Shown: positions 15,001-24,500 of the stretch, one piece after another | Position numbering within the stretch: position 1 is the first letter of the stretch | Layout: each line of letters starts with the position of its first letter | Assembly (NCBI GenBank): GCA_025267735.1 | Contig: CM046307.1 | Span: 5,834,258-5,898,257, forward strand | DNA: 64,000 bases | Direction of reading: 5' to 3' | Source of the DNA: Mactra quadrangularis | Lineage: Eukaryota > Mollusca > Bivalvia > Venerida > Mactridae | Position numbers and translations under genes: made by a program | The notes under the pieces: generated by a model | What the model was told of the DNA's origin: nothing | The model's input: the letters and a program-made list of their open reading frames with translations, nothing else | Databases searched by the model: none

Positions 15001-18000
15001 TCATTTTGCGAAGGGAAACATTTTCCAATGAAATAAAAAAATATCGCCAAATACTGGTACGTCAAACTTGTATCATGGTACATATTGCCGCAGCTGCATA
15101 TTGCAATATACCGGATTACCGGTATATTGTGACAGCCCTAGCTGTTACCATGAATATGTATGTATGAATAAGTACATAGTTTGTGATTGGAAAACTATAA
15201 GACACACTTTTAATGTTGATATGATAGCGAGCTCGAAAAGCGAGCTTTACGGTAACGCGAATATGTTTCTATACAGTATCGTATTTTGAAAATGTACCGG
15301 AAGTTGATTTTTGAACCCGCCCTGCGCATCCGGAAGAGACAATCTCTCATACAGAGTTGTCGATCCTTACAGTGATCTTAAAAGATTAACAGCTGCCTCA
15401 TGGCCTTTTTCACTTACAGAATAATTTCAAAAGTGTTTTTTTATGATGCTTATTCCATAATAACAATTCAAAACATATTTCGTCCTTTTATTCGTTCTTT
15501 TACTCTATTTATTAATGACCTTTTTTACATCGAATATACTTACCAACGCACCGTTTATGACGTCGCTAAGAGACGTTTATGATAAAACCAGCACGTTTCC
15601 GTAACCTAACGGTACCGGGCATTGTTTAAAGAGGAAAAATATATCTATCTTAAAAAATAAATGTTTTATTGCATTTTTTTCATCTATTCAAAAGATAAAT
15701 AATAATGTACAATACATTTCTTTCAGAATTGAAATATGATTCTGACATAAAAGAATGAGATGTTGTCAGATTTTTTTGAATACAATTAATTACGCAGTTA
15801 TCTCCCCTAGCTTGTTTGATTAATAGGCCCTCGAATAAATATATCACTGAAGCAACTACAATAAGGCCATGTTTACAAGCGTGGATCTGCAAGTTCATAA
15901 AAGTGACAATTTTAAAAGTAAAAAAAATACAATAGAAACAGGGGATATGTTTTGTGGGTTGAAGCCGTATATATAGTCTAATCAAATGTTTTATTTGCAT
16001 CTTGGAGAACATGATATTTTTGTGAGGATGCAGGTGTAGTCCTACCTTCCATTTCTCTGTGATGTGACGCTTTTATGTACAGCAAAACACATAGAGTGAT
16101 CATAGTGTATAATTAGTGTTTCGATGATTTGTCTTGAAAATTGATTTCCTTTAGAAGGTTCTTTTCTCTCTTTTTAATCTCCATTTATTTCAGACTTTTA
16201 TGGGTCTACAAGCTAACAAGTAAAAAAATGTGGTGACGTCTCCACATATAAGTTTTGATTCGTCGAGCTCGCTTTGAGGCTTTGCCTTAGTCATATTCGT
16301 TCCCCGTGGGGAACCTCACAAACTAAATCAACATATTTAAAGTTAGGGGTATATAAAAATATCTTATCAATTACTCTTGTGTGACACCAAATCATTGATA
16401 TTATTGCGTATGTTTCCATGGACACAGACTCTCACATCCTAACACGTGTTGGCTGTCACTCTTGCGTTGACATTAATATACAAAGTACGTACCGCACCCT
16501 CAATCAATTTCAACATTGTATCACAGCCGTCATGCTGTGAATTCGAAATAATTTTTTAATCTGCCGACATCTGTTAGGTGATATATTGGAGATAAGGTAA
16601 ATGTTTTGCAGATGACCGCTCAGGCGAACAAGGTCAAATTATGCATTAAATATTTTTGTGTGCAAATAGCGAGGTTTAGAATTCCGGTCTCACTATTTAT
16701 TAGCGAGCTGGAAGAGTGGGCCCGAAGGGCCCGCTCGAAAAGCGAGCTTTACGGTAACGCGAATATGTTTCTATACAGTATCGTATTTTGAAAATGTACC
16801 GGAAGTTGATTTTTGAACCCGCCCTGCGCATCCAGAAGAGACAATCTCTCATACAGAGTTGTCGATCCTTACAGTGATCTTAAAAGATTAACAGCTGCCT
16901 CATGGCCTTTTTCACTTACAGAATAATTTCAAGTGTTTTTTTATGATGCTTATTCCATAATAACAATTCAAAACATATTTCGTCCTTTTATTCGTTCTTT
17001 TACTCTATTTATTAATGACCTTTTTTACATCGAATATACTTACCAACGCACCGTTTATGACGTCGCTAAGAGACGTTTATGATAAAACCAGCACGTTTCC
17101 GTAACCTAACGGTACCGGGCATTGTTTAAAGAGGAAAAATATATCTATCTTAAAAAATAAATGTTTTATTGCGTTTTTTTTCATCTATTCAAAAGATAAA
17201 TAATAATGTACAATACATTTCTTTCAGAATTGAAATATGATTCTGACATAAAAGAATGAGATGTTGTCAGATTTTTTTGAATACAATTAATTACGCAGTT
17301 ATCTCCCCTAGCTTGTTTGATTAATAGGCCCTCGAATAAATATATCACTGAAGCAACTACAATAAGGCCATGTTTACAAGTGTGGATCTGCAAGTTCATA
17401 AAAGTGACAATTTTAAAAGAAAAAAAAATACAATAGAAACAGGGGATATGTTTTGTGGGTTGAAGCCGTATATATAGTCTAATCAAATGTTTTATTTGCA
17501 TCTTGGAGAACATGATATTTTTGTGAGGATGCAGGTGTAGTCAGGACTACCTTCCATTTCTCTGTGATGTGACGCTTTTATGTACAGCAAAACACATAGA
17601 GTGATCATAGTGTATAATTAGTGTTTCGATGATTTGTCTTGAAAATTGATTTCCTTTAGAAGGTTCTTTTCTCTCTTTTTAATCTCCATTTATTTCAGAC
17701 TTTTATGGGTCTACAAGCTAACAAGTAAAAAAATGTGGTAACGTCTCCACATATAAGTTTTGATTCGTCGAGCTCGCTTTGAGGCTTTGCCTTAGTCATA
17801 TTATAATTATAATTCAATCAATTAATTAAACAATATAATAACCTAATTGAGCATAAAATTTTTTGTTGACATTACCCCACCCATCAATATTTACCCATGT
17901 TTCGACTTGACCTTTCTAAAAAAAACAAAATGTGACAAACAATTTGCAATGTCATGAAGAAAAAATTATTGCATTAAGTGTAATTGATTAAAGTGGTTCT

Positions 18001-18090
18001 GCAAGCATAATGATTGTTTCTGAAAAATTAACCAACCTGATTATATTTGGTTAATTTTATCCAATTTTTGGAAATCCGTCTGGCAGCCAT
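3031..18090 (-). CDS. DBT: Lipoamide acyltransferase (E2) of the branched-chain 2-oxoacid dehydrogenase complex, 11 exons, complete
   Basis: E2 core of the mitochondrial BCKDH complex; it transfers branched-chain acyl groups from lipoyl-lysine to CoA. Coding exons in transcript order: 18090-18037, 17915-17843, 12406-12331, 11531-11350, 9472-9321, 8794-8695, 8278-7959, 7315-7238, 5910-5719, 4524-4453, 3198-3031. All junctions are GT/AG, all phases agree, total 1467 bp (488 aa; human about 482, also 11 exons). The start [12 protein letters not shown] is a basic amphipathic leader typical of mitochondrial import. Lipoyl domain is about residues 48-125 with the SDKAS motif (lipoyl Lys89). An 11-serine linker follows, then the E1/E3-binding domain (about 164-203), a Pro/Ala linker, and the catalytic domain (about 258-488). 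The catalytic motif reads DHRVIEG (His458, Glu462), where DHRxxDG is usual. It ends in ILDLK. The leader exon 18090-18037 and exon 17915-17843 are inferred from splice sites and phase; the rest is clear by homology. Confidence 0.96.
3345..3571. mobile_element. MITE with GGCCACAAC termini, copy 1 (DBT intron 10)
   Basis: About 227 bp. The left end GGCCACAACAAATTGATCAT continues into TGTTCTATGGATTT; the right end is the inverted counterpart, AAATCCATAGAACAT to GTTATGGCC in slightly diverged form, giving about 35 bp of terminal inverted repeat. Interior has poly-A/T and the phrase GGGCGAGCGAGC. No clean target duplication seen. Confidence 0.7.
3610..3830 (+). mobile_element. tRNA-derived SINE, family C, copy 1
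   Basis: GTAGGAGCAATGGTCTAGTGG (box A-like) and a box B-like AAGATTTGATCCTCACTAGT, followed by a tRNA-unrelated body (TTGAGCAAGAAATAAACG; GGTACTGTGAGAGATTGCC). Related copies at 23705-23912 and 33965-34190. Confidence 0.7.
4004..4256 (-). mobile_element. H1 Helentron-like element, copy 3
   Basis: Full ends (AACAAGTAAATCTGTGAGC at left, CTTCGAAGCGGGGTATA at right) with the TCCG repeat tract shortened. In DBT intron 10, about 200 bp from exon 10. Confidence 0.75.
4592..4990 (+). mobile_element. DNA-transposon MITE with 9-bp target duplication, copy 1
   Basis: Begins CAATCTCGGTAAACAGATAT, ends TTTTAATCAGATTG; the inverted terminal match is only about 6 bp. Flanks GTGAAAATT (4583-4591) and GTGAAAAGT (4991-4999) agree at 8 of 9 positions. 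Copies at 44175-44571 and 57687-57912 also have 9-bp flanking duplications, which suggests a Mutator-like mobiliser. In DBT intron 9. Confidence 0.75.
5165..5245 (-). mobile_element. tRNA-like SINE head, family E
   Basis: On the minus strand a GCAAGGTGGTAGTGTCTGC (box A-like) segment and GGTTGTGGGTTCTATCCC (box B-like), a tRNA-style promoter pair. Only this one copy was found in the window. Confidence 0.5.
5343..5615 (+). mobile_element. tRNA-derived SINE, family A, copy 1
   Basis: Head GCCGCCCAGCTGGCTCACTT with AAGTCTACTGATGG and TGTGGGTTTGATTACTGG (box A and B region), then a body with AGCAGTTGTCAGTCACTGAC, GTTGGTTAACAGCT and AGAGATTTAGCCTTTCCAGG. Same family at 13279-13586, 30690-30960, 48880-48975, 49300-49510 and 52812-53103. 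Confidence 0.75.
5959..6180. mobile_element. MITE with GGCCACAAC termini, copy 2 (DBT intron 8)
   Basis: Same family as 3345-3571, about 222 bp, ends GGCCACAACAAGTTGATGAT and AATCAATTTGTTGTGGCC. It lies 48 bp upstream (in transcript terms) of DBT exon 9. A terminal fragment, GGCCACAACAAATTAACA, also occurs at about 52540. Confidence 0.7.
6438..6480. repeat. TCA/CAT trinucleotide microsatellite
   Basis: Run of ATC repeats with a few interruptions in DBT intron 8. A shorter (CATCAT)n tract lies at about 11759-11774. Confidence 0.85.
6535..6835 (-). mobile_element. tRNA-derived SINE, family B, copy 1
   Basis: On the minus strand the head reads GGTCGATAGCGCAGTTGGTA (box A) and GGGTTTGAATCCCACCCGG (box B), then GAGGTTATACCCTTCCATGA and TTGTGTTGACACGGCGTTAA at the tail. 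The small CpG-rich patch here is the tRNA-like head, not a gene. Confidence 0.8.
10123..11167 (-). mobile_element. H3 Helentron-like element with tandem core, copy 1
   Basis: Minus orientation. The 5' end is TTTTTAGCTCGACTATTCGA with a self-complementary hairpin. The core is about five tandem units of about 166 bp, each with AAGTCCAAAAAGGGGCATAA near 10291, 10457, 10622, 10790 and 10955. Near the 3' end the arm TTCGAATAGTCGAGC returns inverted, then hairpin GCTGTCTTACGGACAGC and terminal CTCTTGTT. Non-coding. In DBT intron 4. Confidence 0.75.
12680..12856 (+). repeat. Dispersed repeat fragment, copy 1
   Basis: Matches the reverse complement of 45836-46020 over about 170 bp (shared phrases TACTTTGAACATCATA, TTACTTGTGGTGGCAGTG, GGGAGTT). 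Family unknown; lies in DBT intron 2. Confidence 0.6.
13279..13586 (-). mobile_element. tRNA-derived SINE, family A, copy 2 (near full length)
   Basis: On the minus strand begins GCCGCCCTGCTAGCTCAGTC then GGTAGCGCACAAGTC (box A) and GGTCATGGGTTCATTTCCC (box B); the tRNA-like part can fold as a cloverleaf. The body matches 5343-5615 and ends in a CAAA-type tail (TTTGTTTGTTTGTT on plus) at about 13279. Confidence 0.85.
14556..15140. mobile_element. hAT-type MITE, copy 1
   Basis: Terminal inverted repeats TAGGGCTGTCACAATACACC and GGTATATTGTGACAGCCCTA. Flanked by a perfect 8-bp duplication GCTGTTAC (14548-14555, 15141-15148), the hAT signature. 585 bp, no transposase. Subterminal CGCGATA/TATCGCG motifs recur. 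In DBT intron 2. Confidence 0.85.
15225..16297 (+). mobile_element. H4 Helentron-like element, copy 1
   Basis: About 1.07 kb. The 5' hairpin is TAGCGAGCTCGAAAAGCGAGC; near the 3' end GTCGAGCTCGC restores the arm inverted, followed by hairpin AGGCTTTGCCT and terminal TAGTCATATT. The body is almost identical to 16701-17812. A 110-codon minus frame is present in both copies but has no coding features I can recognise. In DBT intron 2. Confidence 0.7.
16298..16700. other. Spacer between the two H4 copies
   Basis: About 400 bp unique to this window, with a small hairpin GTTCCCCGTGGGGAAC just after copy 1. No gene seen. Confidence 0.5.
16701..17812 (+). mobile_element. H4 Helentron-like element, copy 2
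   Basis: Nearly identical to 15225-16297 apart from single-base changes and small indels. The 5' hairpin is enlarged by an insertion that itself forms a GGGCCC-CGAA-GGGCCC hairpin (about 16718-16733). It ends 31 bp from DBT exon 2. Confidence 0.7.
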
Positions 18091-18506
18091 GTTTTTATTC
18101 TTGGTTCCCTGCTCAATTCCGGTGACACTAACTACCAACCTTTCCGGTACTGATGATGAAATCGGGACATTTCTATACTACTTCATACGATATTCTGATA
18201 TGATAAAGAAAAATGATGGTTTCAATTTAAATGTATGCAGCGCATCGATTTTCAAGTTATCTTTGAATTTATGATTAATCAAGAAATAGATTCCAGAGAA
18301 AGCAAGTCCAGAAAGTCTACTAAAGAGTAAAAACCGGGAATTCCGGAGTCTGGGTTTTATCCAAGAAACACTCAAGGGAAGTAACTCGCACTTCCGGAAA
18401 AAGATGTGGTCCTAATTTAGTAGAAATATCATACATCTGCCTGATAAGGACTGTATTAGATAGTATTTTTAGGATTGTCGTCTCTAATTCATCGAATGCA
18501 GAAAAT
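18091..18506. promoter_or_regulatory. Probable bidirectional promoter shared by DBT and ANKRD29
   Basis: The two start codons diverge and lie 416 bp apart, so both 5' UTRs and promoters must sit here or in unseen upstream exons. TTCCGG cores occur at 18117-18122, 18142-18147, 18341-18346 and 18392-18397. The last is a full ACTTCCGG (18390-18397), the ETS/GABP (NRF-2) consensus often found in bidirectional promoters and in nuclear genes for mitochondrial proteins. No obvious TATA box is placed correctly for both directions. The presence of the motifs is direct; their use is inferred. Confidence 0.6.
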
Positions 18507-21500
18507 ATGTCTTTGAAGGTATCAAATTTTATTTTCAATAGCATTGATTTTTCTATGTTAGGACTTATTATTTTTGATTTTATGCTTGATAAAATTTGTC
18601 ATTTTTGACAGCCAGGTCAGTCATGTCAGGCAGTTTTTGTCTTTATGAAAAAGTGATGGAATTCATTTAAATGTTTAAGGCTGTTCAACACTTGCTCACT
18701 ACTTGACACGTTGTCAATGCATCTAAAATCATATGCAAACTCTCTTACTATTTTTTTCTTTTACTTTTGGCAGTGGCAGGGTTTTTAGCCCAGTTGGTAG
18801 CGTGCCTGGATTTGGTATCTAGTATCCCGAACAGGGTACAGGTTCAAATCCCACCCGGGGAGGTTATACCTTTCCACGAAAATTGACAATTATGTCAATT
18901 TTTCTCCATTAATAAGGTATATGGAGAAGTTTCCAGTCTTATGGAAGCGATACCAAACTATCCGTCCCAAGACTATTCTCTCTCTAGACGATCCGTCCCC
19001 AGTCACATTGGTCCTTGGACGATCCGTCCCCAAAATTTTAGAGTTTAGACAATTCGTCCCCATTTTATAAAAGTGTATACAGGAATTGAATTTATACGAA
19101 GATTTATGTACAGATATTCATCTTTTGATTAGATTTTGCCAATTGGTGTTTTATTTTAATACAATCCTGCATGTTTGAAGTATATATAAAGTATTCATCG
19201 AAGAGGACGTGACATAGATCTATATCAAAATTGCTCAGATGTGATACAAATATGAAAATAAAAAACATTTTTTAAATAAATTTGATTTTATTAATATTCA
19301 TATTATTAAATCCCATTGAATTGTACACATCTTAATAAATTTGTAACATTGTAACATTTTCATATAATTGCTATAATAAAAATGCTAAAAATAAAACATC
19401 AAACATAATAAAACGGAATATTTTACATTTGTGTAAATGCATATTGTTTTTCACATACAAATCCATTTATTTGGGTTGAAAACAATAAAAAATATATAGT
19501 TGAACAGAACAGAACATACACTTAATTACTCAAGAATACTTGACACAACAATTATTTGTTAATATAAAACAAAGGTCTATTGTTTACATATTATTTTTCA
19601 ATTTGAAACAATGAATATTTTTTTCTATTAATCATGTTGATTAAAATACATCTTTATTCAACAATGCATAGTACTCTTCATTCAAGTAGCCCATGTTTAT
19701 GACATTCAATTTGCTGGTCTTGGTGTCGTAATTTTGTCTGAAATTCAAAAAAGATTTGTATGAAAATGTAAAAATAAAATAATAAACACAGAATACACAT
19801 ATCTTATATTAGGTTGTATTAATACATGTAATACTCATTGTGCTGTACACATAATGGGACGAATCATCTTAACATTCTTTAGAGGATCGGGGGACGGGTT
19901 GTCCAAGGACAAATCGTCCAAGGATGGATGTGACTGGGGATGGATCGTCTGACATTCTTAATATTGGAAGAGTAGGTGAGTACTGGTTAAAGACAAGGGT
20001 CCAGTTAAGCTAGGTTAGGTGCACTAGGTGCTGTGAAATAACCTAAAAAATTGTGTTGACACAGCATTAAATCCAGTATAAATAAATATATGGCTAGAGT
20101 TACGTTACTGTAGAGTTAGACCTTGAATACCTTGAATCTTCAGGCTGTGAAGTTAGCTAAATGCTGTTATTGCCACTCCAGTAAAATCTTCATAAAGGTG
20201 TGTCTAGTTTAAAAAACAAAATTGAAACATGAAGAGTTAATAGTGCACATCTTGATATCTTAACATTTTAGCTGCTAGGTATAAATCTTTGATAGTTCCA
20301 AGATTCATTGTTTAGCAACGGTTTGGACTGATTCACAGATTTGTTCAGATTAAGAGTTCCAGTAATTAATACATCTTTGACTGAATGAATTTAATTTTAT
20401 ATTTTTTGACATTTCTTTTTTATATGCCCGAAAGAATTTCGGGCGTATTATGTTATACCCCCTGGGGTCTGTCCGTCCGTCTGTTAGCAATTTGGTTTCC
20501 GGAGCATAACTTAAGTTCCATTTGGCCCACAATATTTAAACTTCAAAAGGATGATTGTCCATATCGGGTGGAAGACCCCTATTGATTTAGGGGTCACAAG
20601 GTCAAAGGTCAAGGTCACTATTACCTTAAAACTGAAAACAGTTTCTCCGGAGCATAACTTAAGTTCCATTTGGTCCACAATATTCAAACTTCATACGATG
20701 ATTGTTCATATCAGGTAGAAGACCCCTATTGATTTGGGGGTCACAAGGTCAAAGGTTAAGGTCACTATTACCTTTAAACTGAGAACAGTTTCCGGAGCAT
20801 GAGTGACAAAGTTATACTCATCACGAATAAAAAGAAGCATTCTCTGTGGTATCTTTTTTCTCTACTTTGTTTTCCACAATTATTCATAATATGATATTCA
20901 TATGAAATATTCTCATGTCTTACAAATGCTTCATCTTAACTAAAAAACAACACTTTCGGGCATATAATGCTCCGCCTAGCGGTGCTCTTGTTGTAAATTT
21001 CAAATGGAGACCTCCTTCTGATAGCTTTAAATACATAGTTATTGGTCGCATGGTAATTTAGATGCATGCCTTTGAATGTTCTCTAAAATTTTTATATTCT
21101 TTTAAGAAAGGTGACCATACACTGAAATCATACTCTAAAGTCTAATATTGGTCTAACTCTAACAAGAGACTTGTATAATACTAGAAACATGTCCTTGTCT
21201 ATTCAACAATGTCTAAATATTCAGATGATCTATGATTTTTATTACAGAAGGAAACACCCTCAGATCAACAGCTACATCTTGCTGCTTTACAAGGAAATCT
21301 TGAACAATTAAAAAAAGTTCTTGATTCAGGCAAGGTTCATGTTGATTGTAAAGATAAGGTAAATAGTATACTTTAGTCGAAGCATGCTTCTTTATTGATG
21401 CAAAACCGATTTTGTTGCGCAAGTTTTTAAAAGCGGAAATTTATTAGATTTTTAAAAACTGATTTAACAGAAAAAAAATGCAAAAAGAAATCTTTTCTCT

Positions 21501-24500
21501 GCAAGTGACGCACCACCTTGCAAATGATCTATGGCAATTCCTTGTACTTGTAACAACATTCAAGCCATTTCTTGATTTTTTGTTATGCATATCAACAGAC
21601 TAATGATTTTCACCATAACTGACCTCGTGGGATTTTTGCACGAGAAGCACATGTACATTTCTATCTAATTTTAAGCACATGCATGACAAAAATGGTTTTG
21701 AATTTGTATAGAAACATTTTTCCCTGGGGGAAAAGGTCCAAGCCATTTTTCCCATGGCAAAAGGATTGGTCAGGGTTGGAAAATTGACCTGTTACACTGA
21801 AATTAGTATTGAAAATTGATGTATTTGTTTAACAGTTACTTTAACTTGACCACCATTATAAATGTTAATCATTGTTTTCTTACAATATATAAAAATATAC
21901 AATTTATTTTTTCACTGACTCATGTTTTATAAATTGCACCATTATTAATAAAATGAACAAATTTTGTATATTCAAACTTTAATACAATCTTGATACCAGT
22001 AATTTAATGTAATTTTCTTGTAAGTTGTCATTCAACTTGATGTTTTGTAGTACAAGTTGACATTTCCTCTGTAAAGATCAAAATGTGAAACATTTTATGC
22101 CTGGTTAATATTTTCACATAGGATTTTGTTGTGTTTGTATGCCCATGTATTGTATATGTATTGCTCTCACTAGATGTATTGAAGATCAATTTTACGTCAA
22201 AGTTGACAATTATTTCTATACATTTGTACTTAATAATGAAGAGGCTAATGGGGCACTACATGGCTATTTTGATCCCTCATTGGATTAGTTTCTGTTTGTT
22301 TCGGTGTACAAGCCCAACTTGCCCCTTGAGTTGGGTTCTAGTATAAAACTTATTTTAGCTGAGATTTAGGGTTCACATGAACTTGTTCTAGATAATTCTC
22401 CTGACTGGTTTAGTACTTTGAACAAGTCCTCATGGACCCTAAATCTCCGTCACAACAAAAATAAATCATGTGGGGGGGCATAGCTCAAAAATGGTTGTAA
22501 TTCACTCTTTTTTAATTTAGTTAAGACTGTTTAACGCTAAGCCCGTAATGTTTATTTCATTTTACAGGAAGGAACTACACCACTTATATTGGCGGCAGCA
22601 AACAATCATATTGAATGTGTCAAAGAATTATTAAAGAATGGAGCTGATGGCGGAGCTAGAAGATTGGTCAGTTTTATTACATGATATTTCATTGGCTTTA
22701 TGCAACATGACTCTAAATACCACTTGGTTCCTTTGGCCAATAAAATTTCAAATCTAGTAAAACCTTTTTTTCATTATTTTTATGTATATCATGAAATTGT
22801 TTCAAAAATGTTGATTTTTAAAAAAAGATTAGTTGGAACAGTGTAGCATTAATATGATGATGGTGTGACCATTACTAGTATTATTAATAGCGGTTTAGTC
22901 TGATATACTGGTGCTTAACACATTTTTTTCTTTCTTATTCATTTTATAGAAGGTCAATTTGTGTGTGGCATCCATGGTGTGCCATGTTTTATCAGATACA
23001 TAAATGTATTTTTATCAGATACATGTACTTTTTTATCAGATACATGTTCCATTATCCTTAATACATGTACATTCTGAATTCTCCTGTATATTAGAAAGAA
23101 ATATGACAAAATTGGTAACAAGATCTAAGACTAATATTTAGTATGAAACATATTTTTTTAAAAACAACGTATGACTGAAAAATTGTCAAATACTATATGT
23201 TCACATGATAATGATATCATTATTATACCCCCGCTTCGAAGAAGAGGGGAGTATACTGTTTTACCCTTGTCCGTGCGTCCGTCCGTCCGTTACAAAATTT
23301 CCGTCGCAGTTTTCTCAGCAACTATAACATGCAGCAGCCTAAATACTTTGCATATTGCTTCATCCCATAGTCCCATGTGGTGTAAAGCGATTGCTCCTTG
23401 CTCATCTACTTCCTGTTTGTCGCATATTTTTAGATTTTTGCGGGGGTATCACTAGTGAGCATTAGCTCACAGATTTACTTGTTTTGTGTATAATTCTGAT
23501 GTTTTGTTACATTCACAGACTGGTACATGTGCATTGTTTTTTGCTGCTCAAGGTGGATTTTTAGATATTGTTAGATTATTGTTAGATAATTCAGTACCTG
23601 TTGACATACCAAGCTATGTAAGTATTTCATATATTAGCCATATTTACTGCTATATAAAGTTAAAGTGCCGTTTAAAGTCTGCTTCCATATACATGTTCAG
23701 CTGACTTTACAATCTTGTATGATAACTCCTGATCATTGAAATCACCCTCAGGCAGGCGATCCCACACAGTACCCATTTACAACTGGGTGGAGTGGAACAA
23801 TTGTAGGTAAATTTCTTGCTCAAGGAAATTAGCAGTGCCTCTAGTGGGGATTGAACCCGGGACCTCTCAATCCTTAAGCACACATCCTACCACTGGACCA
23901 CTGCTCCTACACTATATGATTATGAGGTGTAAATTACACACTTTGATTTGTACAAACTTTTGGCTGTATAAAAGTCATTCTCTGACAACAAATAACTACA
24001 TTTTATTTGAATATGTGTAAATGGATCAAATTGACTGACATAATCCTAGATTGTAATTTCCACAGAAATAATAAATTTATATAACAAATGAAAAAGACAC
24101 TAACCAATCATCACAGTGCTGATAAACTTGGATTGCTTGGAGGAAATGTATGCATTAAATAAAGAAATTAGTCAGAATTTTTGAAAAAAAAAAACAGATA
24201 TTTGAAAAGCATAGCTTTTCGGAATTTTTTCCGAGGGCAAGAAAAAACTTTCATCATATTGCTATCTAGTGATTCAGTTTGCTACTTTGTAACAGGCTGA
24301 TTCACATGAAATTGCTACATAGCGATGCAATGCCTTGCAGAATTCTGAGCTCATGATGTTGGGTAAAGTACATTACAAATCAAAACATTTGTGAATATTT
24401 AACCATAAGCAGTCTACAAAATTAGGATTTGTAAGTGTTTGCCTTAGCACTATATCTTGTTAGTAGAAATTTGTTGCCCAAAAGATGTTTTTGGTTGCCT

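Noticed and set aside
15680..17513. 110-codon ORF present in two copies ([17 protein letters not shown])
   Set aside because: Identical because the H4 elements are near-identical; two young copies do not show selection, and the sequence has no recognised domain.
18178..18544. ORFs of 65-75 codons on both strands in the DBT/ANKRD29 intergenic region
   Set aside because: They overlap the promoter and the ANKRD29 first exon; none has homology I recognise or a splice structure.
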